Below are positions 25,481 through 37,207 of a DNA stretch of 64,000 nt, piece by piece; positions within the stretch are counted from its first letter, which is position 1; each line of letters opens with the position of its first letter. The translations under genes were made by a program, and so were the position numbers. The notes below the pieces were generated by a model. The model did no database searches. It saw only the letters and a list, made by a program, of their open reading frames with translations, and was not told the DNA's origin. This DNA comes from Oryzias latipes (taxonomy: Eukaryota; Chordata; Actinopteri; Beloniformes; Adrianichthyidae): NCBI RefSeq assembly GCF_002234675.1, contig NC_019866.2, positions 3,082,642-3,146,641 of the forward strand, read 5' to 3'.

Positions 25481-27640
25481 TCTTTGAATCCAAATGGATT
25501 TCAATTTTTTCTTAATCAATTGTGTTTCTGGTTGGAAACAGTTTCTATGTTTGTTCTGGTTTAATTCAAATAAAGCTCCATGGTAATGTTGTGGTAGTTT
25601 TAGGAGAACACATCTTCCTCTTACTTAACACATTTGTGTTTGATTAGACCAGTTCTTCCTCATTTCACTTCGGCGCAAACTAAATATAACATCAGATGGC
25701 TGAAAACAAACACAGGAAGAAGCTGGAGGAGCGGCTGGAGCAAAACAAAACTAAAGATGCGTAGAGAGGCCTGAAGATCATCACTGGTCACAGAAAGAGA
25801 GGCAGCACCACTGAAGGAGACCAGGGCTGGGTCAATGTGGTTAACCTGTTCTTCAATGGGTTTGACTCCAACCCTGCTCCCCCATCTCATTTACCATCAC
25901 CATACAGCCCCAGTCCAGCATTCCCTCAGGATTTAGCCTTTTTATTATTGTTATGCTGTTCATTTTAATTTATGGCTCTCAGCAGTCACTGACTGCAAGA
26001 ACCATATTGTTTTCGAAGTTGGAAACATTTCTATAAGCGAATATGCACAAAAAGCCACCAAAAATTACACACACCTAGTACTTAGTGAAAGTAAATTTTT
26101 GGCCATAAACAACGACACCCCCCCACCCCCACCCCCCAAGACAATAACATCATGGCGAGTGAAACTGTAAAAACAAACAAATGGGTCAAAAATCGTTTAA
26201 GGAGCCAAAAAAAAAATAATTAATTTCCAAATCCTCAAAGAAACCAAAACACACAAGTTGGGCATATCCACAGGACGTTTTGAAATTATTATGGGATGGC
26301 CACAAGAATCACACCTTGGTGGCCATTTTGTGGCAAAGTTTGGGATTTGGTGATTTTCACTTTTCCTGCAATATGTAAGAAGGCAACCTTAGTTTGAAAG
26401 ACAAAAATGTTAAAATTATCGGTGTGGTAAACAAAAAAATTCACAAAACAGTTCTGGTGATTCAGTAAAAAAAAAAAAAACATTTATCCATCTTCTTCCA
26501 CTCATCCAGGACCGGGTCGTGGGGGCAGCAGTCTGAGCAGAGACGCCCAGACTTCCCTTACCCAGGCCACCGTCTCCAGCTCCTCTGGAGGGTCCCAATG
26601 CGTTCCCAGGCCAGCTGAGAGAAGTAGTCTCTCCAGCGTGTCCTGGGTCTTCCTCAGGGCCTCCGCCCAGTGGGACATGCCTGGAGCACCTCCCCATGAA
26701 GGCGTCCAGGAGGCATCAGATCCAGATCCCCGAGCCACCTTATGTGGGTCCTCTGGATGTGGGCGAGCTGCAGCTTTACTCCGAGCTCTCCCCAAGTGAT
26801 CTGCAGATATTACCTACAAGAACTCTGAGTATTTAGAGTTCTGCTGTTGGAGGGGAATAAACTGGAGTACAGGTCAGCCATGGTGGACTTTGTGGACTGG
26901 TGCTAAGAGAATAAAAATCAGGACACCATCTTCTGCAGACCTTAATTTAAAGAGCAATGCAGTTAATGCAGCAAGACAACGATCCAAACACCACAAAACT
27001 AAAGCATTGACTTTTGAAAACATTCTCAATCTTTAATTCAGTTATAATTTACATTCATTCATTTACAGCTCAGCCTAGACGGCAAAAGGAGGGTGCAAAA
27101 AGGCAATCTCAGCATACAATTCTTACACAATTATTGTTATCAGTCATCAACCCACTGTTTTATTGAGAACAAACCAAACAGAATCAGCTTAATGATTGAT
27201 GTTTCCAGATTCCTTGCAAGATAATGTACTAAATATTTGTACAAACAAACAATTAAACAAGAATTATTGGTAAATCCATTCACATTTTAGTTTTCTAGTT
27301 CCGCCCACTCTTGTTGTTTTTCCACATCCTCCAAATAAAACAAAGTGAACATAATTAGAACATTCTAGCACACTCTATGGTCACATGACTTTACTAAATT
27401 GAAAGTGTTTCCACACATTGGACTGGAATGATGGTTGATCATTATTTGCTGTCATCAAGTGTGTGTTGTCTGCTGTGATGCACTTGACCTTTCTTTATGT
27501 TATAGTTAAATAAACCCACTATAGCTCAAACTAAATGGCATTTTCATTTATCAAAAGTTCCTTTTCTGGTCCTTTTTTTAAAAACTTATTTGATAGATTG
27601 ATGATCTTGTATTTGTTCCTCCTCTTAGTCAGAACCTCTT
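25481..27640. repeat. Duplicated spacer between ApoL copies A and B
   Basis: Homologous, with small indels, to 32,695-35,000 and to 57,075-57,486 plus 60,843-61,990. It marks the duplicated gene-plus-spacer unit. It includes a C-rich run at about 26,118-26,140 shared with 61,068-61,090. No independent gene is recognised. Confidence 0.75.
26490..26800 (-). mobile_element. Non-LTR retrotransposon C-terminal fragment (RTE/Rex3-like)
   Basis: On the minus strand the segment encodes, with frameshifts, the motifs AGETTSLSWPGNA, PPEELE and REVWASLLRLLPPRPGPG. These correspond to the 3' end of the ORF of an abundant fish non-LTR retrotransposon. A cleaner paralogous copy is at 33,470-33,780. The superfamily name is from memory of the family and is less certain. 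Confidence 0.6.
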
Positions 27641-28547
27641 CTGGGGCCTCATTTATAAAACTTTGCGTAGGATTTGCGTCAGAAGTGGCGTACGGATGAA
27701 ACATAGGACGTGCGTACGCACAGAAATATTCGGATTTATAAAACCGTGCGCACGCACATCCTACGCATCTTTCCCTTAATAAATCACAACCGATTCTAAA
27801 TGCTGCGCAGCTTTTGCGGCGTCATGACACGCCCATAGTTGCCCATAAATAGTCCGTGAAATGCCCACAAATTAATTTTCATGGCTTGCTAAATCATGGC
27901 AAACACAGAGAGGAAATCAAACAAACGTAACTTCACTCAATGTGAAGTAGAAGTTATCGTTGGCGAGGTGGAAAAGAGGAGAAAAGTGTTGTTTGGGGCA
28001 CAGTGTGGGCATTACTAATGCCAAAAAGGCACGTGAGCGGCAGACGGTGGCAGACGCCGTAAATGCTGTAGCCTCACAACCTCGGACCGTGGCCGAAATA
28101 AAAAAGAAATGAAATAAATGATCGGACATCAAAGTCGAGGCAAAAAAACGTCTAGCTCTGCATCAGCACAGTGTGTCCGCCAAAACGCTGGCGCACAGCA
28201 GCAGGATTTGGCTCAAATGCGTGGGGATAGGGTTCAGGGTCGGGGTCAACACAGCAATCGGCGCCACCAGGGGGTAGAGGCACGTTTTTAAGCTGTGCCA
28301 CATTGTGTGGCACAGCACATGCCAGCACGATTTGGCACACACTGTCACTTTTACGTGTTTCTTCCATCTGCTGACGGTGTCGCCGTTTCTCATTTCACCC
28401 GTTTTTGTGCGTACGCCTGGGTCAGAGCTTGCGTGGAGGACCCCACATTTTCCCGTCAAGTTTGCTTTTTATAAATCTCAACTATTGCGTAGAGAGTGGC
28501 GTACGCCTTCTTTTGTGCGTACGCAACGTTTATAAATGAGGCCCCAG
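27641..28547. mobile_element. Harbinger-like DNA transposon remnant in the A-B spacer
   Basis: Terminal inverted repeats read CTGGGGCCTCATTTATAAA at the left and TTTATAAATGAGGCCCCAG at the right, with repeated CGTACGC-type subterminal motifs (GCGTACG, GTGCGTACGC). It is absent from the equivalent spacer next to copy E. An inner reading frame resembles a Myb/SANT-like protein. I could not assign a target-site duplication, possibly because flanking DNA was lost. Confidence 0.72.
27896..28180 (+). pseudogene. Myb/SANT-like (NAIF1-type) protein fragment of the transposon
   Basis: The frame from ATG at 27896 reads MANTERKSNKRNFTQCEVEV and then GEVEKRRKVLFG, the start of a Myb/SANT-like domain used by PIF/Harbinger-type elements. 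It hits a stop near 28018. A shifted frame continues TNAKKARERQTVADAVNAVA and PRTVAEIKKK. It is a decayed transposon protein. Confidence 0.6.
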
Positions 28548-28678
28548 AATACCAATTAATCAAGATGTGCTGGAGCTAGAACCTAAAAATAAGCAATACT
28601 CCGACACAGAAAGCAGAAACAGAACCACTTCAATACAGCTCAAACAAATTAACCTAAAGTGTAGGCAGCTGTATGCCA

Positions 28679-31524
28679 CTACATGGACAGCCACAGCCAA
28701 CCCGCACAGAAAAACACAAGAATGAGGAAGAAAAAATAGAACTGATATCGTGTCACATAAGTGTTGAAGTAAAATGGTGTCTCCAGAAGAGCTTCCTTCT
28801 TCCCTGATGTCTGCTGGCCGTCACACAGCGAGTCGTGGATTTTCTTCCAGGAGTCCATCTCTGAGCTCCACAGAGCAGCTCTGGCTCTGATAAATTGTGA
28901 CACCTCCGTCTCGCTGCCTTTGGCCAGGCTGATGCTGTCTTTACAGATGAAGAAGAGGTCCATGCCGAGGAAGAGGGCGTTGACTGCAATTAAGCCGGCT
29001 CTGGCCGACTTGGACAAAGCCAGAGAGCTTTTCACAGCTGCCTGACCGATGTCAGGGACGTCTGAAGCCACTCTGGAAACGCTACGGAGAGCTGCTGCTT
29101 CCTGAGCCACCGCTTTACTTGCACTTGAAACCAACTCCTCACTTTTTAACAGCTTAGCTGTAGAAGCTAAATCAACAATTTTGTCAATGCTTTTACAGAC
29201 ACCTCCAGCTTTGAAAGCCAGTTTTCCGACTCCCACAGCTAATTCTATGCTACTAGGTTCCGGTTTGGAGATTTCTCTGTTGCTCGCCTCCTCCAGACAG
29301 TCCTGTAGTTTGGTCACATCCTCCATGAAGCTCTGGAAGACTTCACTGGCTTTCTTCTGGTGCGTCCAGTTGACCCCCAACTCAGTGGCCGTAGTGACGA
29401 TACTGTTGACACCACTGGTGACGCCCATCCCTATGCCTGTCATGGTGAGTGCTAAGGACACTCCTGCTGTCACAGGTATCAACGCCAAACCAACAATGGA
29501 CAGCACACCTCCAACCGCCCCCACCGAGCTGCCAACAACACTTGAGATCTTTGCACCTTTGTTCATCCTGTCCAGCTGAACAGCATTTTCCTCCAACTCC
29601 TTAAGAAACTGCAGCATCCTGGGCTGACGCTCACTAAACTCCTTCATGAAGCTGGAACCAGATTCTTCCTGGAACAAGAACACCATCCGGAAGTCCAGGT
29701 CCATCCTGACGGGACAAAACAGGAAAGTGTTGGACTCTGGTTTTCTGAAAAGTTACTCAAAAAAGTCTAAAGCAGAAAAATAATATAATTTGTTATTACA
29801 GTGAGTACAAACCAAAACCCTACCGTATGTCTTTAAGCTGGTTGATGTGGTCCAGCATCCTCTGCATGTTAAATTCAGACAAATCCACATCCAGCTCCAC
29901 CACAACTTCTGTCTCCGTCAGGCAGCCATCATTCAGACAGCTGTGGAAAACACTGTCAGTCACATTCATTGGACATTTTCACATTTTCTGCACACAGCTG
30001 TGCCTATTTGCTGTAGTTTCACCTTTTCTCCATCTTCTCACACATCTTCTTTGTGGTCTGGATGTATCTGTCCAGCTGATATGCCAGCACCTCAGCATTT
30101 TGCATTTTGGGAAGGAAGAAAACGCTCGCATCTCTTTTAAACTCCAGCAGGAGAGGGCAGATGAGTTTTGCAGTGTTGATGATGACCTGAACGTAATCAA
30201 AGCCGATGTTTTCAGGAAGCTGGATCACCTGGTTCTCCATGAACACGTGCACAGAGCTGACCGCCAGCTTCTCTATGGCGTCCAGGAAGCACTGGAGTGT
30301 CTCCAAACCTCCAAGAGTGTCCATCAGCACCTCCTCCAGCTCCTTCTCCAGCTCTGTGGACTGTTTTACCTTGACTTTGTCCGCCCTCTTTTTGATGTCC
30401 CTTATCCTTTCCAGCTCAGTTTCCCTCCACAGCATCCATTTGGAGAACTTCTCACAGAAATCTCTGACCGTCTGGATGTCGGTGAGAATGTCTGTGACGT
30501 AGCACCTCAAGGCGTCCTCCAGTTTCTTTCTGTAAAACAAAACATTGCCCTGTGTTAAGAAATAAAGTGTAAAAATTCCATCTTTCATTAAAGGTTTTCT
30601 GCATTTTTCTTAATCAAATGTGTGCAGGAGATGCAGCAGATGAATGTAAATAGAAATAACTGTAAACTCAATTTGATAAAAATCTCAACTTAGATTTTAA
30701 AAAAGCAGTTATGAGCAGTTCTTTAGCTGGCAATATTAATCAAGGTTTCCAAATGTCAGCTAAATACATTTTTATCCCGACCACAATCAAAATGTGTTTG
30801 ATAAGATGATAGAGACAAACAAATACTAATTCACTGCAAAAAAAAGAAAGATGACAAAAATCTATTGAGTTAAAGTTAATGAGAAACATTTTTCCCTTCA
30901 TCTCCAAAGTTTTGCTTTCAAAATCATTACTAAAATATTGAGATGAAAATTGGTCATAAACACATTTGAGAAGTTTGAAAACTGCAGTAAGTCACATACA
31001 GTTAACACATCTTACCAGCAGGTGGCGCCAAACTGCTCTAAATTATGCCGGATCTATGTAAACAAAAAATTCGAAGAAGCAAGCATGAAAATTAAATATT
31101 TGCTTTCAAAAACTTTTTTTTTTTTTGCTTTCAAAAAATAAATATTTTTGCCTTTGCAAAACAAACGTTTTCACATGCGTTGTGTCTCATCCCGCTTTTT
31201 CCCTATCTTTGATTTTGCGTTGATAAGTTTCATTTTAGGGTGACATATCTGCCATCAAAATTGTCAAAAGGGACAAGAATATTAGTGAATATCCTCCTGA
31301 CTTCAGGAAAATATATTTATTAAAAAAAGGAAAAAAGATTCACCGAATTTTGTGTTCTTTAAAAACTGAAGTCAGACTTTATTCATCTTCATTGAAATGT
31401 ATTCAGTACACAAATCTTTTTATTGATGACATTTGTATATCTGCTACAGAATGTTTACTAATCTAGGGTCCAGATTGTTATTTGCCTGGAAATTTAATTT
31501 ATGCTGAAATATTTCTATATTTTA

Positions 31525-31591
<67 letters not shown>

Positions 31592-32318
31592 TGGTACTTT
31601 ATTTATACCAGAATGGGGTAATTCTTCTCCGCATTTAACCCATCCCCTGGGGGAACGGTGAGCTGCAGCCTAACCACGCTTGGGAGGCAGTAGCGTTAAA
31701 GGGTCTTGCCTAAGGACCCTCACTGGGTGATGTTAATTGCTCGCCATTGATATGGTAATTGACCCAGTACCATTGTTTAATATATATATTCATTTGTTTT
31801 GTTTTGTTTTTTGTGGAGAACTATGCCTTGCATCATTGTGCTGTTTTGTCTTCGAGAGTTTGTAATAATTATATTTCAATAAAAGAAAATAAAAAAATAT
31901 ATCTGCCATCAAACAGCCTGCTAATTGGTCTAGATTCTATCCAATCAATAGTCTCTGTCTAGTATTGATGGAGTTTGGAGGCAGAGAAGGACTTTGTATC
32001 AGTTCTGTCTGAATTAGATTCCCCAGTCTTCCACCATTCTGTCCCGTTTCTCTCCGAATAAAACCCAGAAGGAGCAGCAAAGCTACAAAAATAGATTATA
32101 ACAGGGTTTTGTATTTATTTAAGTTAGTGTGGCAATGTGTGACTCTTTTAAGTTATAGTTCATGATAGAAACAGAGAGGCCATGTTGTCAAATTTCAGTC
32201 TGCATAAGAAAACAGATCAAAATGTGGAGTAAAAATCAAAAATGTCAATCAAATCAAGTCCTGACACTTTCAAAGAGGTTTTCTGACTCAAACAGAAAGC
32301 TTACCTGATTCCAGACAT
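28679..32318 (-). CDS. Apolipoprotein L-like protein, copy B, with C-terminal membrane tail
   Basis: Coding exons on the minus strand are 32318-32305 (ATG TCT GGA ATC AG), 30529-30023, 29940-29824 and 29705-28679, all GT-AG and in phase: 1665 nt, about 554 residues. Exon 2 is the short form (169 codons); it lacks the segment containing SEGKGQAFKKYVKNMFTKTG that copies A and D have. Exon 4 carries the ApoL domain with the glycine/alanine hydrophobic hairpin at about residues 265-317. The frame continues past the end of copy A into a strongly hydrophobic tail containing FFFLILVFFCAGWLWL and ends LSM. No signal peptide is seen. By its layout the tail could anchor the protein in a membrane from the cytosolic side (inference). 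An ISRE-like motif lies 75 bp upstream. Confidence 0.88.
31527..31591. repeat. (TAA)n microsatellite
   Basis: About 21 uninterrupted TAA units, immediately followed by the retroposon tail at 31,592-31,790. It is probably that retroposon's tail repeat. Confidence 0.95.
31592..31790. mobile_element. Retroposon 3'-end fragment in copy B intron 1
   Basis: Starts TTGGTACTTTATTTATACCA and continues CATCCCCTGGGGGAACGGTGAG. It is the paralogue of the fragment at 21,110-21,370 and has inserted separately into another copy of the gene. Confidence 0.6.
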
Positions 32319-32391
32319 GGTTCTGCCGCCAGATTCACCAGACCTGCAGAAACCAGAGCTCTGCTGCAGGGATAGTTTAGATTCTTATTTT

Positions 32392-32408
32392 GCTTTCACT
32401 TTTGTTTC
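32392..32408 (-). promoter_or_regulatory. ISRE/IRF-like motif upstream of copy B
   Basis: The plus strand GCTTTCACTTTTGTTTC reads on the gene strand as GAAACAAAAGTGAAAGC. AAAAGTGAAAGC is one mismatch from the IRF consensus GAAANNGAAANN. It lies 75 bp upstream of the ATG, and the position is conserved among the copies. Confidence 0.5.
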
Positions 32409-32689
32409 CTCAAATCAGCAGATTCTGCCACACCCATGTTTACAGAGCGTCACAGGCAGTTGTTAGGTCAAACACTGAAAAGCGAACCCGAACCCACCCA
32501 CCAAAGGATCATGGTGCACTGCCAGAGGCCCAAACAGCAGGATAGAGCTTCCAGTAAGAAGGACAATCTGGCAGTCAGTTGCTGGAGGGAAGCAGAGCTT
32601 AAATAGCATGAGTCTTGATGAGGGAAATGGTTGAAAGGTTAGACTGGAGAACAAAAAAACATCTGCACAGCTCCTGCAGAGGCAGAGGA

Positions 32690-35035
32690 GAAAGACTGCT
32701 AACCACTACACCATCTTTGAATCCAAATGGATTTTTATTTTTTCTTAATCAAGTGTGTTTCTGGTTGGAAACATTTTCCATGTTTGTTCTGGTTTAATTC
32801 AAATGAAGCTCCATGGTAATGTTATGGTAGTTTTAGGAGAACACATCTTCCTCTTACTTAACACATTTGTGTTTGATTAGACCAGTTCTTCCACATTTCT
32901 CTTCAGGACAAACTAAATATAACATCAGACGGCTGAAAACAAACACAGGAGGAAGCTGGAGGAGCGGCTGGAGCAAAACAAAACTCGAGATGCGTGGAGA
33001 GGCCTGAAGACAATCACCGGCTATGGACATAGAGCCGCTGAGACAACTGGGCCAATGTGGTTAACCTGTTCATCAATAGGTTTGATTCCAACGCTGCTCC
33101 CCCATCTCCATACAGCCCCAGTCCAGCAAACCCTCAGGATTGAGCCTTTTTTATTATTGTTATGCTGTTCATTTTAATGTATGGCTCTCACCAGCTCTCA
33201 CCAGACAAAAAATAAATAAATACATTTAAGAATCCCCAAAGAAACCAAAACACACGAGTTGGAGGAATCCAAAGGAAGTTTGGAAATTATCATGGGATGG
33301 CCATGCGGCCATTTTGTGGCAAAGTTTGAGATTTGACGATTTTCACTTTTTCCCACAATATGTAAGTAGGCAACCTTAGTTCGGGCATTAAAAATGTTAA
33401 AATTGTGAAAAAATGTCACAAAAAAAATTCTGCTGATTCTGCTAAAAAAAGAAATCACATACATTACATCCATCTTCTTCCGCTCATCCAGTACCGGGTC
33501 GCGGGGGCAGCAGTTTAAGCAAAGATGCCCAGACTTCCCTCTCCCCGACCACTTCCTCCAGCTCCTCTGGAGGGATCCCGAGGCGTTCCCAGGCCAGCCG
33601 AGGGATGTAGTCTCTCCAGCGTGTCCTGGGTCTTCCTCGGGGCCTCCGCCCAGTGGGACATGCCCGGAATAACTCATCAAGCAGGCGTCCAGGAGGCATC
33701 AGAACCAGATCCCCAATCCACCTTATCTGGGTCCTCTAGATGTGGGCGAGCTGCAGTTCTACTCTGAGCTCTCCCCAAGTGACCTGCAGATATTACCTAC
33801 AAGAACTCTGATGACTCAGAGTTCTGCTGTTGGAGGGGAACAAACTGGAGTACAGGTCAGCCATGATGGACTTTGTGGACTGGTGCTAAGAGAATAAAAA
33901 TCAGGACATCATCTTCTGCAGACCTTAATTTAAAGAGCAATGCAGTTGATGCAGCAAGACAACGATCCAAACACCACAAAACTAAAGCATTGACTTTTGA
34001 AAATATGCTCAATCTTTAATTAAGTTATAATTTACATTCATTCATTTACAGCTCAGCCTAGACGGCAAAAGGAGGGTGCAAAAAGGCAATCTCAGCATAC
34101 AATAATTTGGCATAACACAATTGTTATCGGTCATCAACACACTGTTCTATTGAGAACAAACCAAACAGAATCAGCTTAATGATTGGAAATTCAATGAAAA
34201 GTAAAGGTTAAAACAACAGGAAACTGGGATGAATCAGTCAAATTTAGGGGTGCAATGATTCATACCATTACTTGACAATCTGATTCATAGATGATATTGG
34301 TTTATTTGATCCGATTCACTGACCTACAATGGACATCTTTACCCAAAACTTAAACCATTGTGACTCAGAGATAAATCCCTGGAGCTGAACAGACCAGGGG
34401 AAGGTTTCCAGATTCCTTGCAAGATAATCAATTAAATATGTGCACAAACAAACAAGTAAACAAGAATTATTGGCAAATTCATTCACATTTTAGTTTCCTT
34501 AAGTCCAGCCCACTCTTGTTTTTCCACATCCAAATAAAACAAAGTGAACATAATAAGAACATTCTAGCACACTCTATGGTCACATGACTTTTCTAAATTA
34601 AAAGTGTTTCCACACATTGGACTGGAATGATGGTTGATCATTATTTGCTGTCATCATGTGTGTGTTGTCCGCTGTGATGCACTTGACCTTTCTTTATGTT
34701 ATAGTTAAATAAATCTGCCATAGCTCAATCTAAATTACATTTACCAAGATAGATAAAAACTATTTTTTTAAAGGTTCAGGTTGATATTAAAATGAGGATT
34801 AAAATGAAACTTTTACAGAAGATCTTTTTCACCATTTGCAGTGCAGTGATCCCAGATCTACAACCAAAGAAAATATTTTTATCTTACTTTTTCCTCATCT
34901 AATCAAGAATCCAAAAATACAATGTGAGCCAATTTAGAACCAATTAAATTTATTTATCAAATGTTTCATTTTCTGGACTTTTTTTTTTAAAACTTATTTG
35001 ATTGATTGATGACACACGATCTTTTATTTAGTCCT
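32690..35035. repeat. Duplicated spacer between ApoL copies B and C
   Basis: Begins at CTAACCACTACACCATCTTTG and runs parallel to 25,470-27,640 and the D-E spacer. It lacks the C-rich segment found in those two. A unique stretch at 34,190-34,400 (TCCGATTCACTGACC region) has no counterpart. It contains the retrotransposon fragment at 33,470-33,780. Confidence 0.72.
33470..33780 (-). mobile_element. Non-LTR retrotransposon C-terminal fragment (RTE/Rex3-like)
   Basis: The minus-strand frame 33699-33484 reads MPPGRLLDELFRACPTGRR, PRGRPRTRWRDYI, LAWERLGIPPEELEEV and REVWASLLKLLPPRPG. This is the conserved C-terminal end of a fish non-LTR retrotransposon ORF. It lies at the same place in the duplicated unit as the fragment at 26,490, so the insertion predates the duplication. 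Confidence 0.68.
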
Positions 35036-35392
35036 CCTCTTAGTTAGGCAGAACCTGAGTGTTGAGGTAAAATGGCGTCTCCAGAAGAGCTTCCTTCTTC
35101 CCTGATGTCTGCTGGCCGTCACACAGCGAGTCGTGGATTTTCTTCCAGGAGTCCATCTCTGAGCTCCACAGAGCAGCTCTGGCTCTGATAAATTGTGACA
35201 CCTCCGTCTCGCTGCCTTCGGCCAGGCTGATGCTGTCTTTACAGATGAAGAAGAGGTCCATGCCGAGGAAGAGGGCGTTGACCGCGATTAAGCCGGCTCT
35301 GGCCGACTTGGACAAAGCCAGAGAGCTTTTCACAGCTGCCTGACCGATGTCAGGGATGTCTGAAGCCACTTTGGGAACACTACGGAGAGCTG

Positions 35393-35612
35393 CTGCTGCC
35401 GTACCCCCTGCCGCTCCTGCTCCCGCTGCTGCTGCCGCTCCAACTCCCGCTGCCGCTCCCACTTCCGCTGCCGATCCCGCTGCCACTACCGCTCCCGCTG
35501 CAGCTCCCACTTCCGCTGCCGATCCCGCTGCCACTACCGCTCCCGCTGCAGATCCTGCTGCCACTACTGCTCCCGCTGCAGATCCTGCTGCCACTGCCAC
35601 TGCACCTACCTG
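35393..35612 (-). repeat. In-frame GC-rich minisatellite coding an Ala/Gly/Val tract in copy C
   Basis: Tandem units of about 30 bp encode GSAAGAVVAA and GSAAEVGAAAG variants on the gene strand. They replace about 8 codons of the normal exon. The unit length is a multiple of three, so the frame is kept. The expansion occurs in no other copy here. Confidence 0.85.
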
Positions 35613-35879
35613 AAACACAACTTTACTTACACTTGAAACCAGCTCCTCAATTTTTAATAGCTTAGCTGCAGTAGCTAAATCAACAATTCCATCAATGCTT
35701 TTAATAGTGGGGCAGATTCATTGGTGATACAAGCACCAAAATTGGCACTAATGACGTTCAGGACACATGTTTAAAGAAAAGTATGCTTTCCAGCTACATA
35801 TCTAAGATGACTGCCATTTTTCAAGATGGCCGACCTATCAATCATGGTAAATTTCAAATCAAAGCTAAAAACTCATCTT

Positions 35880-36072
35880 TTCCAAATGGCCTATTCACTC
35901 CAACAGTAACCTTTTCATGTTTTTACATACATTTTATTTAATTGTGTATGTATTTAAATTGTTGTTGTTTTAACTGTTTATTGTATTTCTTACACTGTAT
36001 TCATGTTGTGCAGCGACCTTGAGTGCCCAGAAAGGCACCTTATAAATAAAATGTAGTATTATTATTATTAAT
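35880..36072 (+). mobile_element. Non-LTR retroposon 3' tail nested in the transposon
   Basis: Reads CAAAGCTAAAAACTCATCTT and then GCAGCGACCTTGAGTGCCCA with ATAAATAAAATG and an (ATT)n end. This is a typical 3' end of a fish LINE. Confidence 0.6.
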
Positions 36073-36403
36073 ATTAAATGCTTTTATTGACATAGAACTT
36101 TTTGCCTACACAGTTCTATAAGCTATCTCTACCTTAGTATGAATGTATTCTTTTATAGCACACCCAGTGGTATATCCTTAATTTCAAAATGGTGTTTGCT
36201 ACGTTGCTGAAAATTGTCGTTTTTCAATAAAACTTGTGTATTTTGGACCTTTGGTCACTGTTCTAACAGTTTCTACTTTTGCCTGCTGTATTCATGTATG
36301 TAGTTGTTTTATTTCTTCAATAGAGTGAATTTAAGGGTGATGGTGGTGCAATTGGAGTCACTGAGGAAAGGTGAAGTTGCCTTCAAAGACTTTTTCAATG
36401 TGA

Positions 36404-36769
36404 TTGGCGACGCGGCATCCTTCTACAAACCCATCAAAAAGAAAAAGACAGACTTCTTTCTTCCTCTTTGAGGAATATGCTGTCCATGATGTGGTGCCAA
36501 AGATACAGAACTGCTCATCAAAATATGAACGGACAGGCACTGTTTTTGATGTCTACAGGACTTCAAGCTTAAAAGCTGAAGCAAGGTCAAAGCGAGGTCA
36601 GGGAAGTAAGCGTAGAGTGGCCGACAAAACCAAACTACCACCTATCTGGTCAACCTTCCCGAGAGATTGTGACAACAAGACTGAGCTCTTTAAATACCTA
36701 GCAGATTGTAGCCATGTGTCCCGACTATGTCGTAGTTGTGACCAAAGCAGAGCAGGCACTAGCAAATAA
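36404..36769 (+). pseudogene. Transposon-associated protein, N-terminal fragment
   Basis: A 121-codon frame contains VFDVYRTSSLKAEARSKRGQ and a following K-LPPIWSTF...NKTELFKYLAD stretch. I recognise this as part of an unnamed protein family dispersed in fish and invertebrate genomes, usually next to an FTGCD-containing domain. The frame is broken after 36769, and the rest resumes in another frame at 36857. No enzymatic function is established from what is visible. Confidence 0.5.
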
Positions 36770-36856
36770 AGCCATCAGCCATGCAACTACGAGGAAGCAG
36801 ACTCAAGGAGATTCACACATGCTCCCCATCTAGCCAAGCAGCAGGCAACATCTCTG

Positions 36857-37207
36857 TTGATAAGAGCATGTGACACAGATAATCTGGTCATTGCAGTCAA
36901 CACCTTTGCGACTCTCCATTCAGGTTTGGAAGTGATGTGGGTAGAACTTGGCCAGGGTCAGTTCATCAGATGGTTCCCCATTTATGAACTGGTAGAGAAT
37001 CTTGGTCCAGAGAAATCTTGTGGCATGCTGTCGTTTTATGCATTCACCGGTTGTGATGTTGTCTCATCCTTTCACGGTAAAGGCAAGGTAACTGCATGGC
37101 AAACATGGGGTATGTGCCCTGAGGTTAGCCCAGTCCTCAGGAAGCTCAGGCAGTACCCAATAACATTTCAGATGCTGACCTACACATCCTTGAGAAGTTT
37201 TTTGTGA
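36857..37207 (+). pseudogene. Transposon-associated protein with FTGCD motif, C-terminal fragment
   Basis: The frame contains DTDNLVIAVNTFATLHSG, then FIRWFPIYELVENLGPEKSC and SFYAFTGCDVVSSFHGKGK. The acidic D-x-D-x-L-V-I and FTGCD motifs recall PIN/FEN-like nuclease folds, but that is only a suggestion. It ends at a stop at 37207, and related sequence continues in another frame (ILEKFFVTMYDKHSNTSKVD). It is a decayed copy. Confidence 0.5.

Noticed and set aside
29827-30558. 243-codon plus-strand frame opposite ApoL exon 2, and similar 130-codon frames opposite exon 4 in every copy
   Set aside because: They are antisense shadows of the spliced ApoL exons. They follow the codon structure of the minus strand and have no domain of their own.
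35700-35716. TTAA next to the left end of the exon-4 transposon as a Kolobok or piggyBac duplication
   Set aside because: The right flank reads TGTACA, and the empty site in sister genes is TTTTACAG, so TTAA is not duplicated.
36358-36641. Minus-strand frames over the transposon protein
   Set aside because: They overlap the plus-strand frame that carries the recognisable motifs and have no features of their own.
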